Positions 1 through 13,416 of a stretch of DNA of 64,000 nucleotides are shown one piece after another. The position numbers and the translations under genes were made by a program. A model generated the notes under the pieces. It saw only the letters and a list, made by a program, of their open reading frames with translations. It did not search any database and had not been told where the DNA came from. The stretch is from Colius striatus (Eukaryota > Chordata > Aves > Coliiformes > Coliidae): assembly GCF_028858725.1 (NCBI RefSeq), contig NC_084759.1, forward strand, positions 134,956,171 through 135,020,170. Reading direction: 5' to 3'. Numbering within the stretch: the first letter of the stretch is position 1; every line of letters starts with the position of its first letter.

Positions 1-88
1 GGTCTTAAAAATGTCCCCAGTATCAGCTTTTCTGATTATATTTAATGACATGAGAAGTAAAAGAAATTTTTAAAAAAAGTTACGGTAC

Positions 89-175
89 CTTTACTGTGAA
101 CTGCACACACGTCTTCTCATCAGGTTGGTATGAAATACAAAGCATAACAAATCCCACTAAGGACACCACACAAAG
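89..175 (-). CDS. SSPN: SSPN coding exon 2 (sarcospan, internal exon)
   Basis: The minus strand reads 29 codons from a TGCAG acceptor (boundary at 175/176) to a GTACCG donor (boundary at 89/88), phase 0 at both ends. The peptide ends in ISYQPDEKTCVQFTVK and aligns without gaps to the mammalian sarcospan segment that finishes transmembrane helix 2 and starts the following loop (YQ-DE-TC-QF--K pattern). Sarcospan is a four-helix membrane protein of the sarcoglycan/dystrophin complex in muscle. Exon 1 ends in phase 0 at 13417, so the two join in frame as residues 111-139. The remaining exon, encoding helices 3 and 4, is off the left edge. Splice sites, phase and homology agree; this exon is too short and lacks an ATG, so simple ORF calling misses it. 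Confidence 0.93.
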
Positions 176-387
176 CTGCAAGGGAGGAGATAGAAAATGT
201 GTCAAAGTTTAAAGAGAAAAAAAAAAGAAAGAAGATATTTTCTTTTTTGAGCCAAAACACATTTATGGGTTAGCAGAACTGTAACTCAAGGAGCAGCATG
301 TAAGTGAATGGTTTGAGTAGGAGCTGCAGCCATGCATGTAAGAGCCTTGTATATGTGGATGCACTTGTGAGGAGGCAAGAGCTTTAA

Positions 388-460
388 CCTTCACTTTATA
401 GACACTGAGGCACAAAAAGGTTACTCAGATGGATTTTTGGAATCAGACCTATGGAGACAC
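388..460 (+). repeat. Possible MIR-like SINE relic
   Basis: The segment contains CACTTTATAGACACTGAGGC and a following AGGTTACTCAG. This resembles the conserved core of MIR elements (tttacagatgaggaaactgaggcacagagaggtta). It is short and diverged, so the call is tentative. Confidence 0.35.
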
Positions 461-3039
461 AGCCCAGCAATAGCCTCTAGGATGTGTTTTGAGTTTTTGT
501 CCGTGTAGCTATCAACATTCATGATGCATAACTCTGTAATTATCAAAACTATATGTAAACTATGTAACTATCAAAAAAGGAGCAGAAGGCTTATGAAGTT
601 GGGTTTGCAAGCCCAAAGAGCATCATCCTATGTGCTACTGGGTGCTGACAGGGTTTTTATATCACCAGTACAGGTTCTAGATTAGTAACCATAGCTGCCG
701 CTGGATAAGAGGCAGCACAGTTTATAGCAGAAGCTGTAAAACACTCCTAGAGTAGACAACTTGCTAAAGAAGACATCTCCCCTGCAATCTGAGACTGTGT
801 TTTAGCCTTGTGGAAGTAATTGCTGGAGCTTAACAGTAATGGAAAAGTATTTACGCATTTTTTAATTTGTTTAGCTATCTTTATTATAAATTCTGAACAT
901 TGAGATTTATTTGCAGGAGCAGATACTCACTGGTAGGTATTTTCCAGCCCCAAAAGGAGGGAAGATCCTGCTCTGAGGATCTAGCCCAATAAATATGATT
1001 TTCTTTTTTAAGCAGTGTTTTTTTTTCTGTATCCCCCCCATGCTACTAAACACTCCAGTCAAACGCTTTCTTTTCCCACATTTTTGGAGGAGCAGTGAAC
1101 AGACCTCTCAGGAAGACGCGGGAGCAGCAGCTCCGTACCTGGACTGGAAAGTACTTTCTGGCAGCTTTCCTGCTGTTTGGACAAGAGGAGCTGGGTCCTC
1201 AATTGCCTGACGAGGGCTCCCTGAGCCATCATGGGGCTGCTGGGGCTCAGTGACTATAGTGAGAATCTATATTTCCCCACTCCTCTTCATTTTGAAGGTT
1301 TTGAAGACTTCTCATTAATCTGAGGCTTTCCACTTTCTCAGAGGCTTTTCTCTTTCTCAGAGCAGTGGAATTTGCTCTCTTGGGCCAGGCCTAGGCTTTG
1401 CTCGGGGATGGGAGCATACCATGGAAATACCTGTAGGACCACAGGACTCCTTCACAGCTCTGTCCCTGCCTGCTCACTGCATGGTCTGGCAGTGCTGATC
1501 ACATCCATATTTCCAGCTGCATAGAGGACTGCTTGACCTGCAGTGAAAAATGTGTAACTGTCCTTTTAGACAGCAATGGCTGAACGCGTTTCTTTTATGA
1601 CCTCATGCATAAAATACCAAACTTCTCTTCATATCTGCATTGTTGGTGTAAGGCACTAGACAGCAGCCCTGTAACGGAAGAGTGACTCTCAACACACGGA
1701 TAGTCATGTCCCTCAAGAACCTACATGACTAATAACACTTTTTGCCATAAAGTTTTATTTCATGTAATTTCAGTAGGACATGAATAGGAAGCATTGCCTG
1801 AGAACATTTATAAAGAAAGCGTCACTATTATTTACTCCTTTCCATGTCATGCGTATTTATATTCTGGTCCTATGACTTACACACGGCCTCCAATTTATTT
1901 GTTTTCTTCTTTTTATTGTTGACAGCCATAGCTGACAGGGTTGTCAGGGAAAAAACAACCTTTCTTGTCAAAGGTCCTTCAGTGCTGTTTGGTTTTTTTT
2001 GCTTTGCCTTATAGTGTTTCTATGTGACTCAACCATGTTTTATTTCTCAGGATTAATCACCTATGTCCTTGATCCCTTGCACTATATATTAATCTTTGAA
2101 TTCATTTAACATACCCAGGAAACTCAAATCTTAAGGAGATCATATCTCTAGTAATAACCAAATGATAAACTCTCCCAGTGGCAGTAGTGGCTGAAGGAAA
2201 CAACCTGCAGCAAGAACTTAAAAGAAATTCTTACACTCGCTTAACGTTACACCCCCCAAATTCACATGAAATTAAAGTGGCTGCTCACGTCAAAGATTGA
2301 CCCTAGTCTTATCAGGAACCAAATGCTGAAGAATCTTCTCACGAGTAATAAATCAAATTTGCTTTGCTTCAGCTACACTAGCGGGCACGTACACTTGCAT
2401 AAACCAAGGGGCAGATTTGCCTCCAGGTTACTCCCATGAGACATCATAGGACTCTGCCTGCCTTCTCATTCCCATTCATGTTTTCCCACAGAAGTCTGAC
2501 AGAACAACATTCATTTCCTAGGGCAGAGTCAGCTATCAATGGTAGAGTTTTCTCTCTACCATCAAGTGCCTTGTACAATTTCTGCAAAAAACCCTGCCCA
2601 CGTTCAGTGTGTCAGGATCAACCCTCCCTCTTCAGAAAGCTTCCCGTACGCAAGACTAAGGTTTAAAAGGATTTCCACTCCTTCATGCACTTTCTAAAGT
2701 TCCTTCTGGATTTTAAATTATCCTCTGGGATACTTGAGGAAACACATTTGTAGAGAGGTATTTATGAAAGATTACACTGGGTTGAGATTACAGCAAGTCT
2801 TGGCCAGGATGTGTCAGAAGGCTTAAATATTTATTTCATAACAATATATCAGGTGGTTTTGGTTTTGTTTTTATTTTCTTTTGTTTTTAACCAGAGGTGT
2901 GTATTTTTGTAAGTGGCAGTAAAAAATAACCATAAAATAACTACTGCTGAGAACTATGAGCCATATATATTTTACATTTCAGTTATTTAAACGTAAATTC
3001 ACTCACTGGAGCAAACCAAAGTATGGAACATTTATATAG

Positions 3040-3480
3040 AAAGAGATTTTATGCTTCTATTTCATCTGTTATTAATAGATCAGTTTTTAATTATATCTTT
3101 GAAGTTTAATAGAATAACTATAAAAATCCTCTGGTAAATATTTGTTAGGACCCACTAAGTAACTAAGACAGATGTAGGCACGTTACAGATCCAGTTGATG
3201 CTGATTGCTTTGTAGCATTAGGTAATCCTGCGTCCTAGTGTTCAATAGCTGCTGCAATATGCCAGCGTGAAGGGTACATTTCCTATGCCTTATTGACTAA
3301 GCACACAACATAAAGTGCAATTGAACTTGCTTTAGCACTTGTTTGCCACCAATCGATGTGCATTTGTTATACAAATAAAATACATTCTATAAGATGTGCA
3401 GAATCACAGTTAATTAGATCAGCTCTTGTAAGTTTTCTGGAAATCTAGAAACATACATTTCTGTGCTGAGTAGATTTCAA
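3040..3480. other. AT-rich candidate conserved non-coding element in SSPN intron 1
   Basis: A block with no ORF and no repeat signature, dense in homeodomain-like and other motif-like words (TTTTTAATTATATC, AGTTAATTAGATC, CCAATCGATGTGC). It is complex sequence rather than simple AT-rich DNA. Conservation cannot be assessed here, so this is a candidate only. Confidence 0.25.
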
Positions 3481-4747
3481 ATCAAGTTTATTTCAAGATC
3501 CTACTTCAAAAATTTTTTAGATGGACTAACACACCCTTTGCTGAATAGGTAGTGATAAGAAAGGTTATCCAAGGAAAGAATTTAAATTTTAAAAAATGCT
3601 GTCCAGAAAAAGACCTGAATGTGACACAGAAGTATTTAGGAAGGGTTCAGATTTAATTTTGGTTAAGGCATGCCCTGTGAAATCCCCTCAGTTCACAATC
3701 CAGGTAAAACAGCTGTTTACTAGAGCTGGATGAAAAACTTAAAAGTTTATGCTGTAGAAATGTTTCAGCACTACTTCTCCTTTGTGGGGAAGCATTAGAT
3801 CTTCCTTCCATTGGGCAGTAACATTTGAAGTTACTTAAGTATTCTCATTTTTTAAATAATAATCAAAATAGGTGAAGATATTTTCCAGCTTGCTCCTACC
3901 CCAAAGAGGGCTAGAGCCTGTTGTCATGAGAACTGAATTAAGTTCCTAAAGATTTCATCAGGAATGGGGTCTGATCCTAGCTGCTTTTAGGAGTGGGTCC
4001 CAGTTGGTTTGCCTGGGAGGATTCCTGAACCCATGGAGATCTAGCATCCAGTCCTGTGCTCTTCAGGGGTTTGGCAAAACTAGTCTCCCTGCACATGCAC
4101 ACGGACAGGCTGGCACAACTCTGCGTTTCTCACAGCTTAGAGCCTCTCACACTGCTGCAAAATAAATGGTTTAACAGTGAGACAGCAACATGCATTCAGC
4201 GGTTGCAAAGAGTATACCTTTCCATATCTCTATCATCTTGAAACCATAACTCACATAGTAAAGAAGATCCATCTCAAGCTTTACTTTTGCTGACCTTTGC
4301 ATACTGAAAAGCTCCAGCAGACACCAAAGTGCCAGCATACTCCTGCACCAGCCAACCCTGTCCCTTCCACTAAACTTATTACACTTCTTAAAAGCATCAC
4401 AGAGGGGAAAAATAGGCTCATCATCTCAGACAGGAGCACAGGTGGCAGTGCAGAAGGTCATTCAGATACAGCCCTCAGAGGCTGCCATCCAGTGAGGATC
4501 ATGAGGCTTAGCACAAGGGAGTCTCTTCCCATTGTCACCTCACTGTGGCTCACTCACATGAGTCCTGCAAGGACTAAGCACAGAGTGTACAAGTGGCACA
4601 AGGACACCACATGGCAATGATGAAGACAGTGCTGTAATGTACACAGCTGGGGGAAATACAAACATGTAGGGCACAAATTTCTGCTGCAGTTTGCATTCAT
4701 TATCTTTGCACTCTGGCATGTTAATGTGATTTGCTTTATTTCAACAG

Positions 4748-4899
4748 ATTTCAAAACCACAGAGTCTCCTCTGGAGACATTCAAAACCCACCTGGACAAG
4801 TTCCTATGTGACCTAGTCTAGGAGGTCCTGCTCTGGTTGGGGAGTTGGACTGGATGATCTTCTGAGGTCCCTTCCAACCTTTAACATTCTGTGATTCTA
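4748..4899 (+). mobile_element. CR1 LINE 3' end fragment, sense
   Basis: The segment carries the signature CR1 3' sequence: gagacattcaaaacccacct, gttggactggatgatct, ggtcccttccaacct and a terminal ATTCTGTGATTCT. It is a 5'-truncated, non-autonomous fragment, as is usual for avian CR1. Its last 52 bp form an inverted repeat with the next CR1 tail. Confidence 0.9.
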
Positions 4900-4955
4900 A
4901 CCTGTCTGCTTCTCTCACTTGTGCAACTAGGGGGGTGGGGGTTAGCCCAAGCATC

Positions 4956-5010
4956 ACATAGAATCACAGAATCTTAAGGGTTGGAAGGGACCTCAAAAGC
5001 TCATCTAGTC
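4956..5010 (-). mobile_element. CR1 LINE 3' tail, antisense
   Basis: AGAATCACAGAATCTTAAGG followed by TTGGAAGGGACCT is the reverse complement of the CR1 3' terminus. Only about 55 bp of the element remain. It faces the preceding CR1 tail to tail. Confidence 0.88.
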
Positions 5011-8000
5011 ACTATAAAATAGGTGATTTTCTCCAGCAAACTACTTCCTACTCAGAGCATCTTGGAAAGCCTGACACATCAGGCTGGTAAAGTGGGAGCT
5101 GGAAACTTCCATCAAGAAATGAAGGAATAAGGCAAAAACCTGGTTCAAAGGAGCATCTTGGGTCTACACCACATAAGACAAAAGTTGCAAACACTCGTAT
5201 ATATAGTTCATGTACACTTTATGTTTGCTTATTAGAAAGAACCCCCAGCAACAACCTTTAGGGGCAGAAAGCAAACATCTTGAAGGACTGTAGCTCTCAA
5301 ATATATGCAGTGCAAAGCCACACAGCATTGCTGAGAGCCATGGAAGTACTCTTCATTTTTACTAACAATGTAAACTCTCAAACTTCAGGACAAGAATTGC
5401 TATTTCCAGAATTAGGGAAGAAATTTGTGGATGAGTCACTTCAAGACACTGTGGATCTTTCTGTTTGTAGGGACAGTGGTAAATAAATTTTCTCTTGTAG
5501 CTGTCTCAGAAGTCTCTGGCTTACCTTCAGAGGGGACAATTGACTTGAAGGTACACCTGTTTTATCAGATACGGCAAAGCTTAGTTCTCCTCCACACCTT
5601 TGGAGAGGCCATATTGTCCACTGGATTTAACGCCCTCACTGGACACAGGCTTTGATACCAGAAAGAACATGCTCCTGATGGCTTTGATATTATGAACCAG
5701 GATCACCTCTGATGCCAGACATCTGTACAGGCTGTTGCAGACAGAGACATTGATGTTCAGTCTCTTTATGAAGTTTGAGGAAACTGCAATGAAAGTGGGT
5801 AGTAGAGGCAGCTTTCACTGTTCACTTTCATCAGCATCAAGTCAGCCTGGATCTCACTACCATATGTAAAAAAAAAGCCAGTCTGCCACACAGAGGTATT
5901 GCACATTAATACCTTTTTCCCCATATAGATTTCTTGTTAGATTTAAGGACACCCTAGTTGCATATAAATTACTTCCAGAAATAATAGCTGTAATAGTAAT
6001 GATAAACATGTATATTGTTGTTGTAGGCAAAGGCCATCATGATCTAGGAAATCATTCTCTTAACAGCCATAAACATTGTAATAACTGGCCATCCCTGCCC
6101 CACCTACAGAATAAAATAATGATATCTTTACTCACATCCCTTCTAGCCATGCAGTAACACATCGTGGCAGATGCACAACTTTCTTCTAAATTCTGCAAAG
6201 TCATCAAAACGGTCCAAGAACATTAATAATCAAATGAAATCATATATATTTCTGTAATGATCTTTGTTGTTGAGGTCAGTTGCTCAGTCACTTGTGCTGT
6301 GAGTGGATTTAATTCCCACAGCAGAGCTCAAAGGCCACCATCACTTACAAAGCCAGGAGCTGCAGCAGCAGTCCATTACTGCTGCTAAGTCAGAAATACG
6401 GTGCTGTGTGAGGGAACTAAAAAAAAAAAAGAAATTAAGAGTTCCCAGAGTCGGCAGTGATTTGCAACATGAGAAGTGTAGCATGGTGAAGAGTGCTACA
6501 TGAACACTACTCCTAGTTCAAGATGTGTCCATGATTATGAAGCTATAGAAAGCCATCATCTCAAAAGCTTTTCTAGGCTGTGAAATCCTATTTGAACAAT
6601 CTGCCTCTCCCAGTCTTGCCCAGGCTTTTTGTATACGCAAATCCAGCCAGAAACTCTGATTTTTTCCCCTCCTTGCCCTTGAGGCTGTAGCTAGATCAGG
6701 GAACTAAACCACAGAGGTGTCCAGGATTAGATCAGCACTTGACCAGGTATCACACAGATCTCTGGTGTGCAACCACCTGCTCAAACTGTTCTGAAAGGTG
6801 ACATTTCAACCCTTTTTCCCATCAAAATCTTTCTTTCTATATCTGACCAAAATAAAAGTATGGATTTTAGTTAATCAGGCATCAATGCACAGATGCTCTT
6901 AGAAAATTATGAAATTTAATAGTAGAGGGCTCTGAAGAATATAGCTCTGGTGTTACATATATAGCTATAAACAAGGATTGGAAACCTCACCAGAGCATTA
7001 TTTCATGCAGCATACCTCTTTGTAGAGCATCCAGAGTTTCACATACTTTGGAGAAAGTTCAATTAAATACCTAAACTTGGAGGCTCTTCTTGAAAGCAGT
7101 CCTCCCTCAAACCTTTTGATGTTTGCCCATGGCTAATTGAAACTAGCTTGTATAAAAAATGGATGCCTGCATGACTATAATTTCCATTAGGTGCTTTGAT
7201 GGCACCAGTTTTTAAGTGTCACCTTTTACTGAAAATTGAAATCGGTTTCCCTAATAACAAGTAAAAGTTAAAAACTCAGCAAGACTGTATAGGACGTAAA
7301 GTCTGACTGAAAGCCACTTCCACAACTGGTACAGGAAAAGGTGTCAAAAGCAACAACCAAAAAAACTCAGCAAAGGGCCAGGGCTAACAAGAAAGTGTCT
7401 CTCTCTCCTTTCAGGCTTTAAAAGATAATACATTTCAAGGGTTTTTAAATAATTGCTCCCCATATCAATATGGAAGGGGTTTCGTTGCCTCTTGCTCTAG
7501 CTGGGGATGCTTCCCAATTATTGACCCTCCCTAGGAAGATTAAAAGGTTGCCTGACACATAAAGCTGTTGTTTGATGTTTGGCAGGATGACCACCACTGT
7601 GCAGCCAGAGTGTCCAGCTTCATGGAAAAAAGTTACATCGAGCAGGTGGGAGGATCCAGAAAGCGAAAGGCAAGAAGGCTGACAGGGGTTTACCTGTATA
7701 GGTTTTCTTCATTTTATCACGTGGGAGACCATCTGCAGAAAGGCGGAAACATCTACAGAGCCTCATCTCTGGGAAAATTGTCAGAGACAACACGGCGCTT
7801 GAAATGTTTTGTTACACTGAGCCAGGGAAACTATCTGCATTATAGAAACAGCCACAGGTACAGCAAATCCCTTCTGGTCCAGAGGAGCACAGATCTAGCC
7901 AACTTTAGCTAATCATTAGGGCACACCTAACTCCAATTTCTAAGTTATATTTCTTTATAGCTTGGTACCATCCTGTTTTCCCCAGACATCGGTATAGCAA

Positions 8001-9017
8001 TGCTTCACCCCTTCAGTATCTGTCTCATAACATTCTCAAAGCTTCTTAACAGTTACAGACATCCATGGTTACACCCATTTTCAGGATGAGTGTCCCAACC
8101 CCTGGCCTCTCCCTGTTGTCACCTTCTACCATTTCAGAACTCCACCTTCATTTTAGGGGCTGTGCTGCTTCCCTGAATATTGGGGATGCTGGAGTGACTT
8201 TGCTGAGAGCTGCACAAGACAAAGAGGGTGCTGGGTGTGGGGAGCTTGTCACATCACCTTCCTGCCCTTCCAGCCCCAAAACAACAACAAACCCTGGCAA
8301 CCTAAAGAGACAGAGGCTGAGTCAACACTGCCTGTTACAGGCAACACTATTGATTTTGGCACTCAGGTTTACCAGCCCACGAGCACGTGCTGAGTCAGTG
8401 ACAGGACCCACCATCTGAGTCAGACTCTCATGCAGCAGTACATCAGCTAAATAAACATCTCAATTATCAGTATCTGATAGGGATATCAGTGATGGGAGAT
8501 AGTCCTGTCTGTTTGCTACCCCTGTTATACTAAGTATCAACAGGTCTTTCAAGCATGAAAGCCAGCCAAACTGCCCTGCCAACCTCGGCTGTCTTGCACC
8601 GTTCCCTGATGCTGCCGCATAGTGCACTCTCACCCTTCTTCTCCTAAAAACTGTCCCTCACAGATGGGTATTCCAGTCATCACGGTTTATCTCACCTATC
8701 CTTGTCTGTGAGGTGCTCAAAACAAAGAATATCTTTCCTTTGGTGAAGGTTTCAGTTTAATCTTTTTTTAAAGTTCTTTAAAGAAAGTATAAAAACTTGA
8801 AGAGACAGAAACCTTTCTGACTCCAGGTAAATGTGGGGGTTTTTTTCAGTTAAATTTCTGCCTGACTTTTGCCTCACTCCATCAGGGCAGAGAAGCCAAT
8901 GCTCAAACACTGACGCCAAAAAGCAACGTGCCATGGCTACCCCCTTGGGTAAAGTTCAGGGACCCTCTGGCCTGTGGAAGCACCTGGGGAGATGTGGCCT
9001 TGAAAAGCCCGAGTAGG

Positions 9018-9044
9018 AAGAAGCACCAGTACTTGGTGCTTCTT
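9018..9044. repeat. Perfect 11-bp inverted repeat with 5-nt loop
   Basis: The left arm AAGAAGCACCA (9018-9028) and right arm TGGTGCTTCTT (9034-9044) are exact reverse complements around GTACT. It lies in SSPN intron 1. No surrounding extended stem was seen, so it is not obviously a miRNA precursor. Confidence 0.7.
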
Positions 9045-9489
9045 GTACTTGGCTGGGGACTTGGTCAGTAGTAGAACTTTTGAGACACTTTTTGCAAGAA
9101 AATAAATGACAGCTGGAGCCACGATTGTAGCCATGAGCTGCTTGAGAAAATGATCTTCTCTAAAATATTTCTTTTAAATCCCAGTTTTATGTACATCCAT
9201 CCATACATATGGATTTAAAATAACTTTCTGACAGAAATAATAAACACCCTGGATAACCGTTTCTGACGAGCATTTCTATAACTTTCTTAACTGCCTGAGT
9301 CTGCAAAATGGGGCTACTGAACAGGAGCTTGCCTGTCAAAACTCTGATACTCTCTACTTTTGATCACAGTGGAAATAATCTAAGAGCAGATTTTTCAAGG
9401 AGAAACACATTGTTTCTTCTTCTGGGTGTCAAAAGGCCACAAGCTAATGAAAAAGAATGAAAAGGATACCATTAATATCTACTGCTTCT

Positions 9490-9634
9490 GCAACATTTTT
9501 CATCCAAGGGATCTCAAAGCAAGGGGTGATGGAGAGCCATTATTAACCCCACTTTACAGGGGAAATAACAAAGTTTTAGTGAGGTTAAGTAACTTGCCCA
9601 AAGCTACACAGCAAGTCAGTGTCAAAACACAAGA
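9490..9634 (+). repeat. MIR-like SINE relic
   Basis: In order it shows a 'catccaagggatctcaaagc' box, a 'ccccactttacagg' box, and 'gaggttaagtaacttgccca' followed by 'cacagcaagtcagtg'. These match the order and sequence of the MIR core and 3' region. It is an ancient relic in SSPN intron 1. Confidence 0.75.
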
Positions 9635-10397
9635 AAAAAAAATTAAAGCCCTGCACTCCTGGGTGGATTTATGAAGAGTTTATCCAAGCTCTTTCAAAAC
9701 AGCAAGAAGGAAGAGCCTGTCAGGGTGGTCCAGACAACACTTCCAGGTACTCAGCACAGGTCTCACAGAGAAAGTGGGCAACTGCTTTGGACCTCGACAA
9801 CTTTGCTACGAATGGCTTCAAATAGGTGAAGCAAATGCCACCCTCACTGGTTTTAATTGCCTGTCCCTAGCAATATGGCAGAGACATTTTACAGGGAATA
9901 GGTGGCTAAGCTGAAGCGGAAGTGGTAAATCATGTAGGCTCTGTGGTTTCTGTCCATAAGCCTTTCCTTTGGTTTCTGAGTAAAGTCCCACAGACTTCGG
10001 ATGAAATGCATGTTGAACTAGTAGGTTTTAACCAGGTTTCATGGTGAAACGTTTCTAACGCAATGCAAGCTGTACTCCTTCCTTTTGCAGGAGCTGCAGG
10101 AGGGAACAGCCAGTGCCAGGCACCCCTCAGGGGGACCCCTTCAGTTTTGGGAGCCTCCTCTGTTCCCAGTCAGTGGATCTCTGGCCACATTTATATCCAG
10201 GGGATGGTGAACCCAATCCCTGCCCTACACTATCTTAAGAAACCTAAGCGGTCAGATTTTGAACTGCTTTAATTTGGAGTGCCTTGCCTGATTTTCCTTG
10301 GCAGCATTTTACTCTAAATAAGTTCCTTTTCATTCGTGGTAATGCACTAAAGCACTTGATTTTCAGCAAGGAATGGTGTCACCATTTTGCTACTAAT

Positions 10398-10426
10398 AAA
10401 GAAAGAAAGAAAGAAAGAAAAAAAAG
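10398..10426 (+). repeat. (GAAA)n microsatellite
   Basis: About five tandem GAAA units run into a short A-tract, in SSPN intron 1. Confidence 0.9.
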
Positions 10427-13416
10427 AATCTTTCAATCAATCGGGGGTCTATTTAACACATTAGCAATTTGCCTTCATTTTTCTGTCATCCTGCATTAAC
10501 AGCCGTGAGGTCAAATCCAGCCCTGGTGTAATTCCAAAGGAGTAACACTAGGAATGAGTTTTGCCCATTATCTCTAATGTTGCTAAAAAGGTCTTGATAA
10601 TAGATTTTTTAAGTTCTTGATTCTGAATACTAATCAAGTCCTTTAAAAAGAGCGCTTGAGTGGGATGCTACTAAAACAAATATGCTCTGGTATTTTACAC
10701 CACATTTTTCTGTTCTGTTGCTCATTTCTTTGCAAACAAATGAGTTTTGGAAAGACACTTTCTGCCACGAGGTTTGTTCTCAATCACCGTTCCCTACCTA
10801 TATGCCCTGCAAGTAGCCTTCCACAGCAGCCCACAAACCAGCCTGTAGGATATCCAGTCACACAAAGGAAGTCCTTCTTCAAGAACCAGTCTCCCCTCAA
10901 GCTGACCAGAGGCTGGTGTTCATCGTGCTCCCCACCACAGCTCACCAGCAGCACCCTGTGACACGCACACAGAAACTCTGCAGCTCCTGGCCATATCTAT
11001 CCAATGTCTCAGACGACACAAAATACCTCCATGGAGACATCATAGCACAGCAATAAAGTAAACATAGCATCATGTTGCATCTCCTGCATTTTGCCCTTCA
11101 GGTATATGATTTGCATTATACTCGTGGTGCATTGGCCATGGCTGGGAAGCTCTAGGGCTGTATCGCACCTCCACCTCTCCTTTCTAGCACCAGTTTCCCC
11201 CTTTACCAGCCTCTCTGCTGGCATCAGACCCTTCATTCCCATCTTCTTTGAGCTGAGTGTGCAGGAGAGCAGTGTGGCTCCCCAGGAGCCTGCCTGTCTG
11301 TCTCCCACCACTACACAATCTCTGCCATCACCCTGAGAGCAAGCATGGGTGCACCAAAAGCCATTTTGAGCCAGGGAGGAATCAAAATGTGCTTAACATG
11401 CCACTGACACAGTGACAGTCCACACTTGCAGCCCACAGGGTTTTTCTGATAGCCAGGGCACCCTATAACATGAAGCAAAACAAAGCCACACAGCCAGCAC
11501 AGTCCCAGGAGATGTGTTCCCCAGTGGTCATCCTGGCTGGCTGAGGAGTGCAAAACATGACCACTATGCCGAGAGCTGAGTTTGGCTTTGAGCTGAGTTA
11601 GCTCAGCAGCACATATGGTGAGTTTTGCCTGTTTTCAGGAGGGAACTCTGAAAATGGCTGAGCTTTGCCTCATGTGGACATCCTAATAATCACCACTTCC
11701 AGTGGCTGCTGCTAAAAATGAGAGGAATTAGAGCTCTGCTTTCGAAAGCTGGTAACATTGGTGGTGTTTCAGGTTCCCCCAAGTAAATTCAAGGACATGT
11801 GAATGTCTTGGATGGATGTTGTTTGGACACTGATGACATTCACATGGGCCAAGGGCCGATTCCATGGCTTTTCTCATTTCCCTCACCATATGCTAGTCCA
11901 GTTCTAGCTCACCCTTTCCCCAGCCTTTTCTATTGAAAAAGTTATTTCAGACCTGGGATACTACTAGTGCTGCCTGGAAAAGACATAATCTGACCTCCAA
12001 GATCCCCCAAACAAACAAGAGGAATGAAAATGTCACATGCTGCTGCTTTACTGTCTGTACACTCCCTTCTCTTGTAACAGCAAAAAACCCCAAGAGGAAG
12101 TTCTCCTCCTGAGCAAGGGAAGGCTCTTGTCCCACAAAACATTGCTAAACTCTTAGATATCTCTTCAGTCAAAAGAGAAACTAGAAGGGCAAGGTGAGTA
12201 AGAGCTTTGGGAGCTCAGACATTGCTCCTTCAACTCTTTAGAAGGTCATCTAACAGGATTCATGCAGCAAACCCCAAACAGTTCAGGTGTTCAGATAATT
12301 CTTCAACTGGCAAGGAATCACATTTATGGGAGATGCTTCCAAAGCTGCTTAGTGCATTGAGAAATCTTTTCTTTAAGTACTTAAACACAAATTTGTTTGC
12401 TGGAAGTTCTTACAATCTAACCACACCAAAATCAGTGCTAACACATCAATATACATTTTCCTGAAACCTGCTGCCTAGGGGATTAAAAAAACCCCCAAAC
12501 ATCTGCTTACTAAATTGCATCATGGCACATCCCAGGCTCACAATAACCCACCCTGTCTCTCCACAGGCAAACAACACATCCCCAAGCACAGGTTCAAGCA
12601 GTGCCACACCACACACAGCATAGAGACCCCACAACTTCTCCCCACCTCTGCAGGAGCAGCTGCCGATGAGGACAAGCCTTGGCTTCTCCCCTGGCAGTGT
12701 CTCCTATTTAGGCTTGGTGGGACTCTGCCCTTTACCCGGTCCCCACCAGCCCATGTGGCAGGGCTGGTGTGTCACTCAAAATGGCGTGTGACTTGGCGGG
12801 AGCTGCCGGCAGGCCTGGGGACAGCTTTTCTTTCCCTCATGCATTACCCATCCACCAGCACCATCCCCCTTCCCACATCCTCTCCCTATGATGGGGGAGA
12901 AGTTGGGGAGTGATGGGCAGGAAAGGGGTTAAATCACAGCAGTTCTTCAACACAGCACAGAGAGGAATCTCAAAAGACAGCCATTTCTCTCCCCTCACTG
13001 TTACCAACACACCCAGCTAAAAGTTGAGAGTTATAGAGTTATGCTCTCACTACTAAAACCTGACTATTATGGTTTGGTGGGGAAGGAGGGAAGACAGTGT
13101 AAGTAATCAACATTTTTTTTTCAGCAAACCAGGCAGGAGCTCACTGCAAAGCACAAGCTAGTACATACATCTAGTGAACAGCAACCCTGTATTTTATTTA
13201 AGGTCTGTTAGGTACTTCAGGGAAGAAGATGAACGACATTCTGCAGGAGCAGTTTCCTTGGGAAAGTATACCCAGATATTTAATCCCAGGAATATTTAAA
13301 GTTAGCATAACTCAAATGGCGTTGTGCATGCAGTTGGTTAGTCTACAGTGGAGCGTCATGCAGCTTGCATTAGTGTTGGCAAAGGCATTTTATGGAGAAA
13401 CAGACTTTATGCTTAC

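Larger units (their letters stand above)
176..13416 (-). other. SSPN: SSPN intron 1 (about 13.2 kb)
   Basis: This is the interval between the exon 1 donor (GTAAGC on the minus strand, 13416-13411) and the exon 2 acceptor (TGCAG at 180-176). I saw no further exon matching sarcospan in it. It contains an inverted pair of CR1 tails (4.75-5.01 kb), two MIR-like relics, a GAAA microsatellite, a perfect hairpin at 9018-9044, and an AT-rich block near 3.04-3.48 kb that could be a conserved element. The short ORFs within it have no recognisable domains and are taken as chance. Confidence 0.88.
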
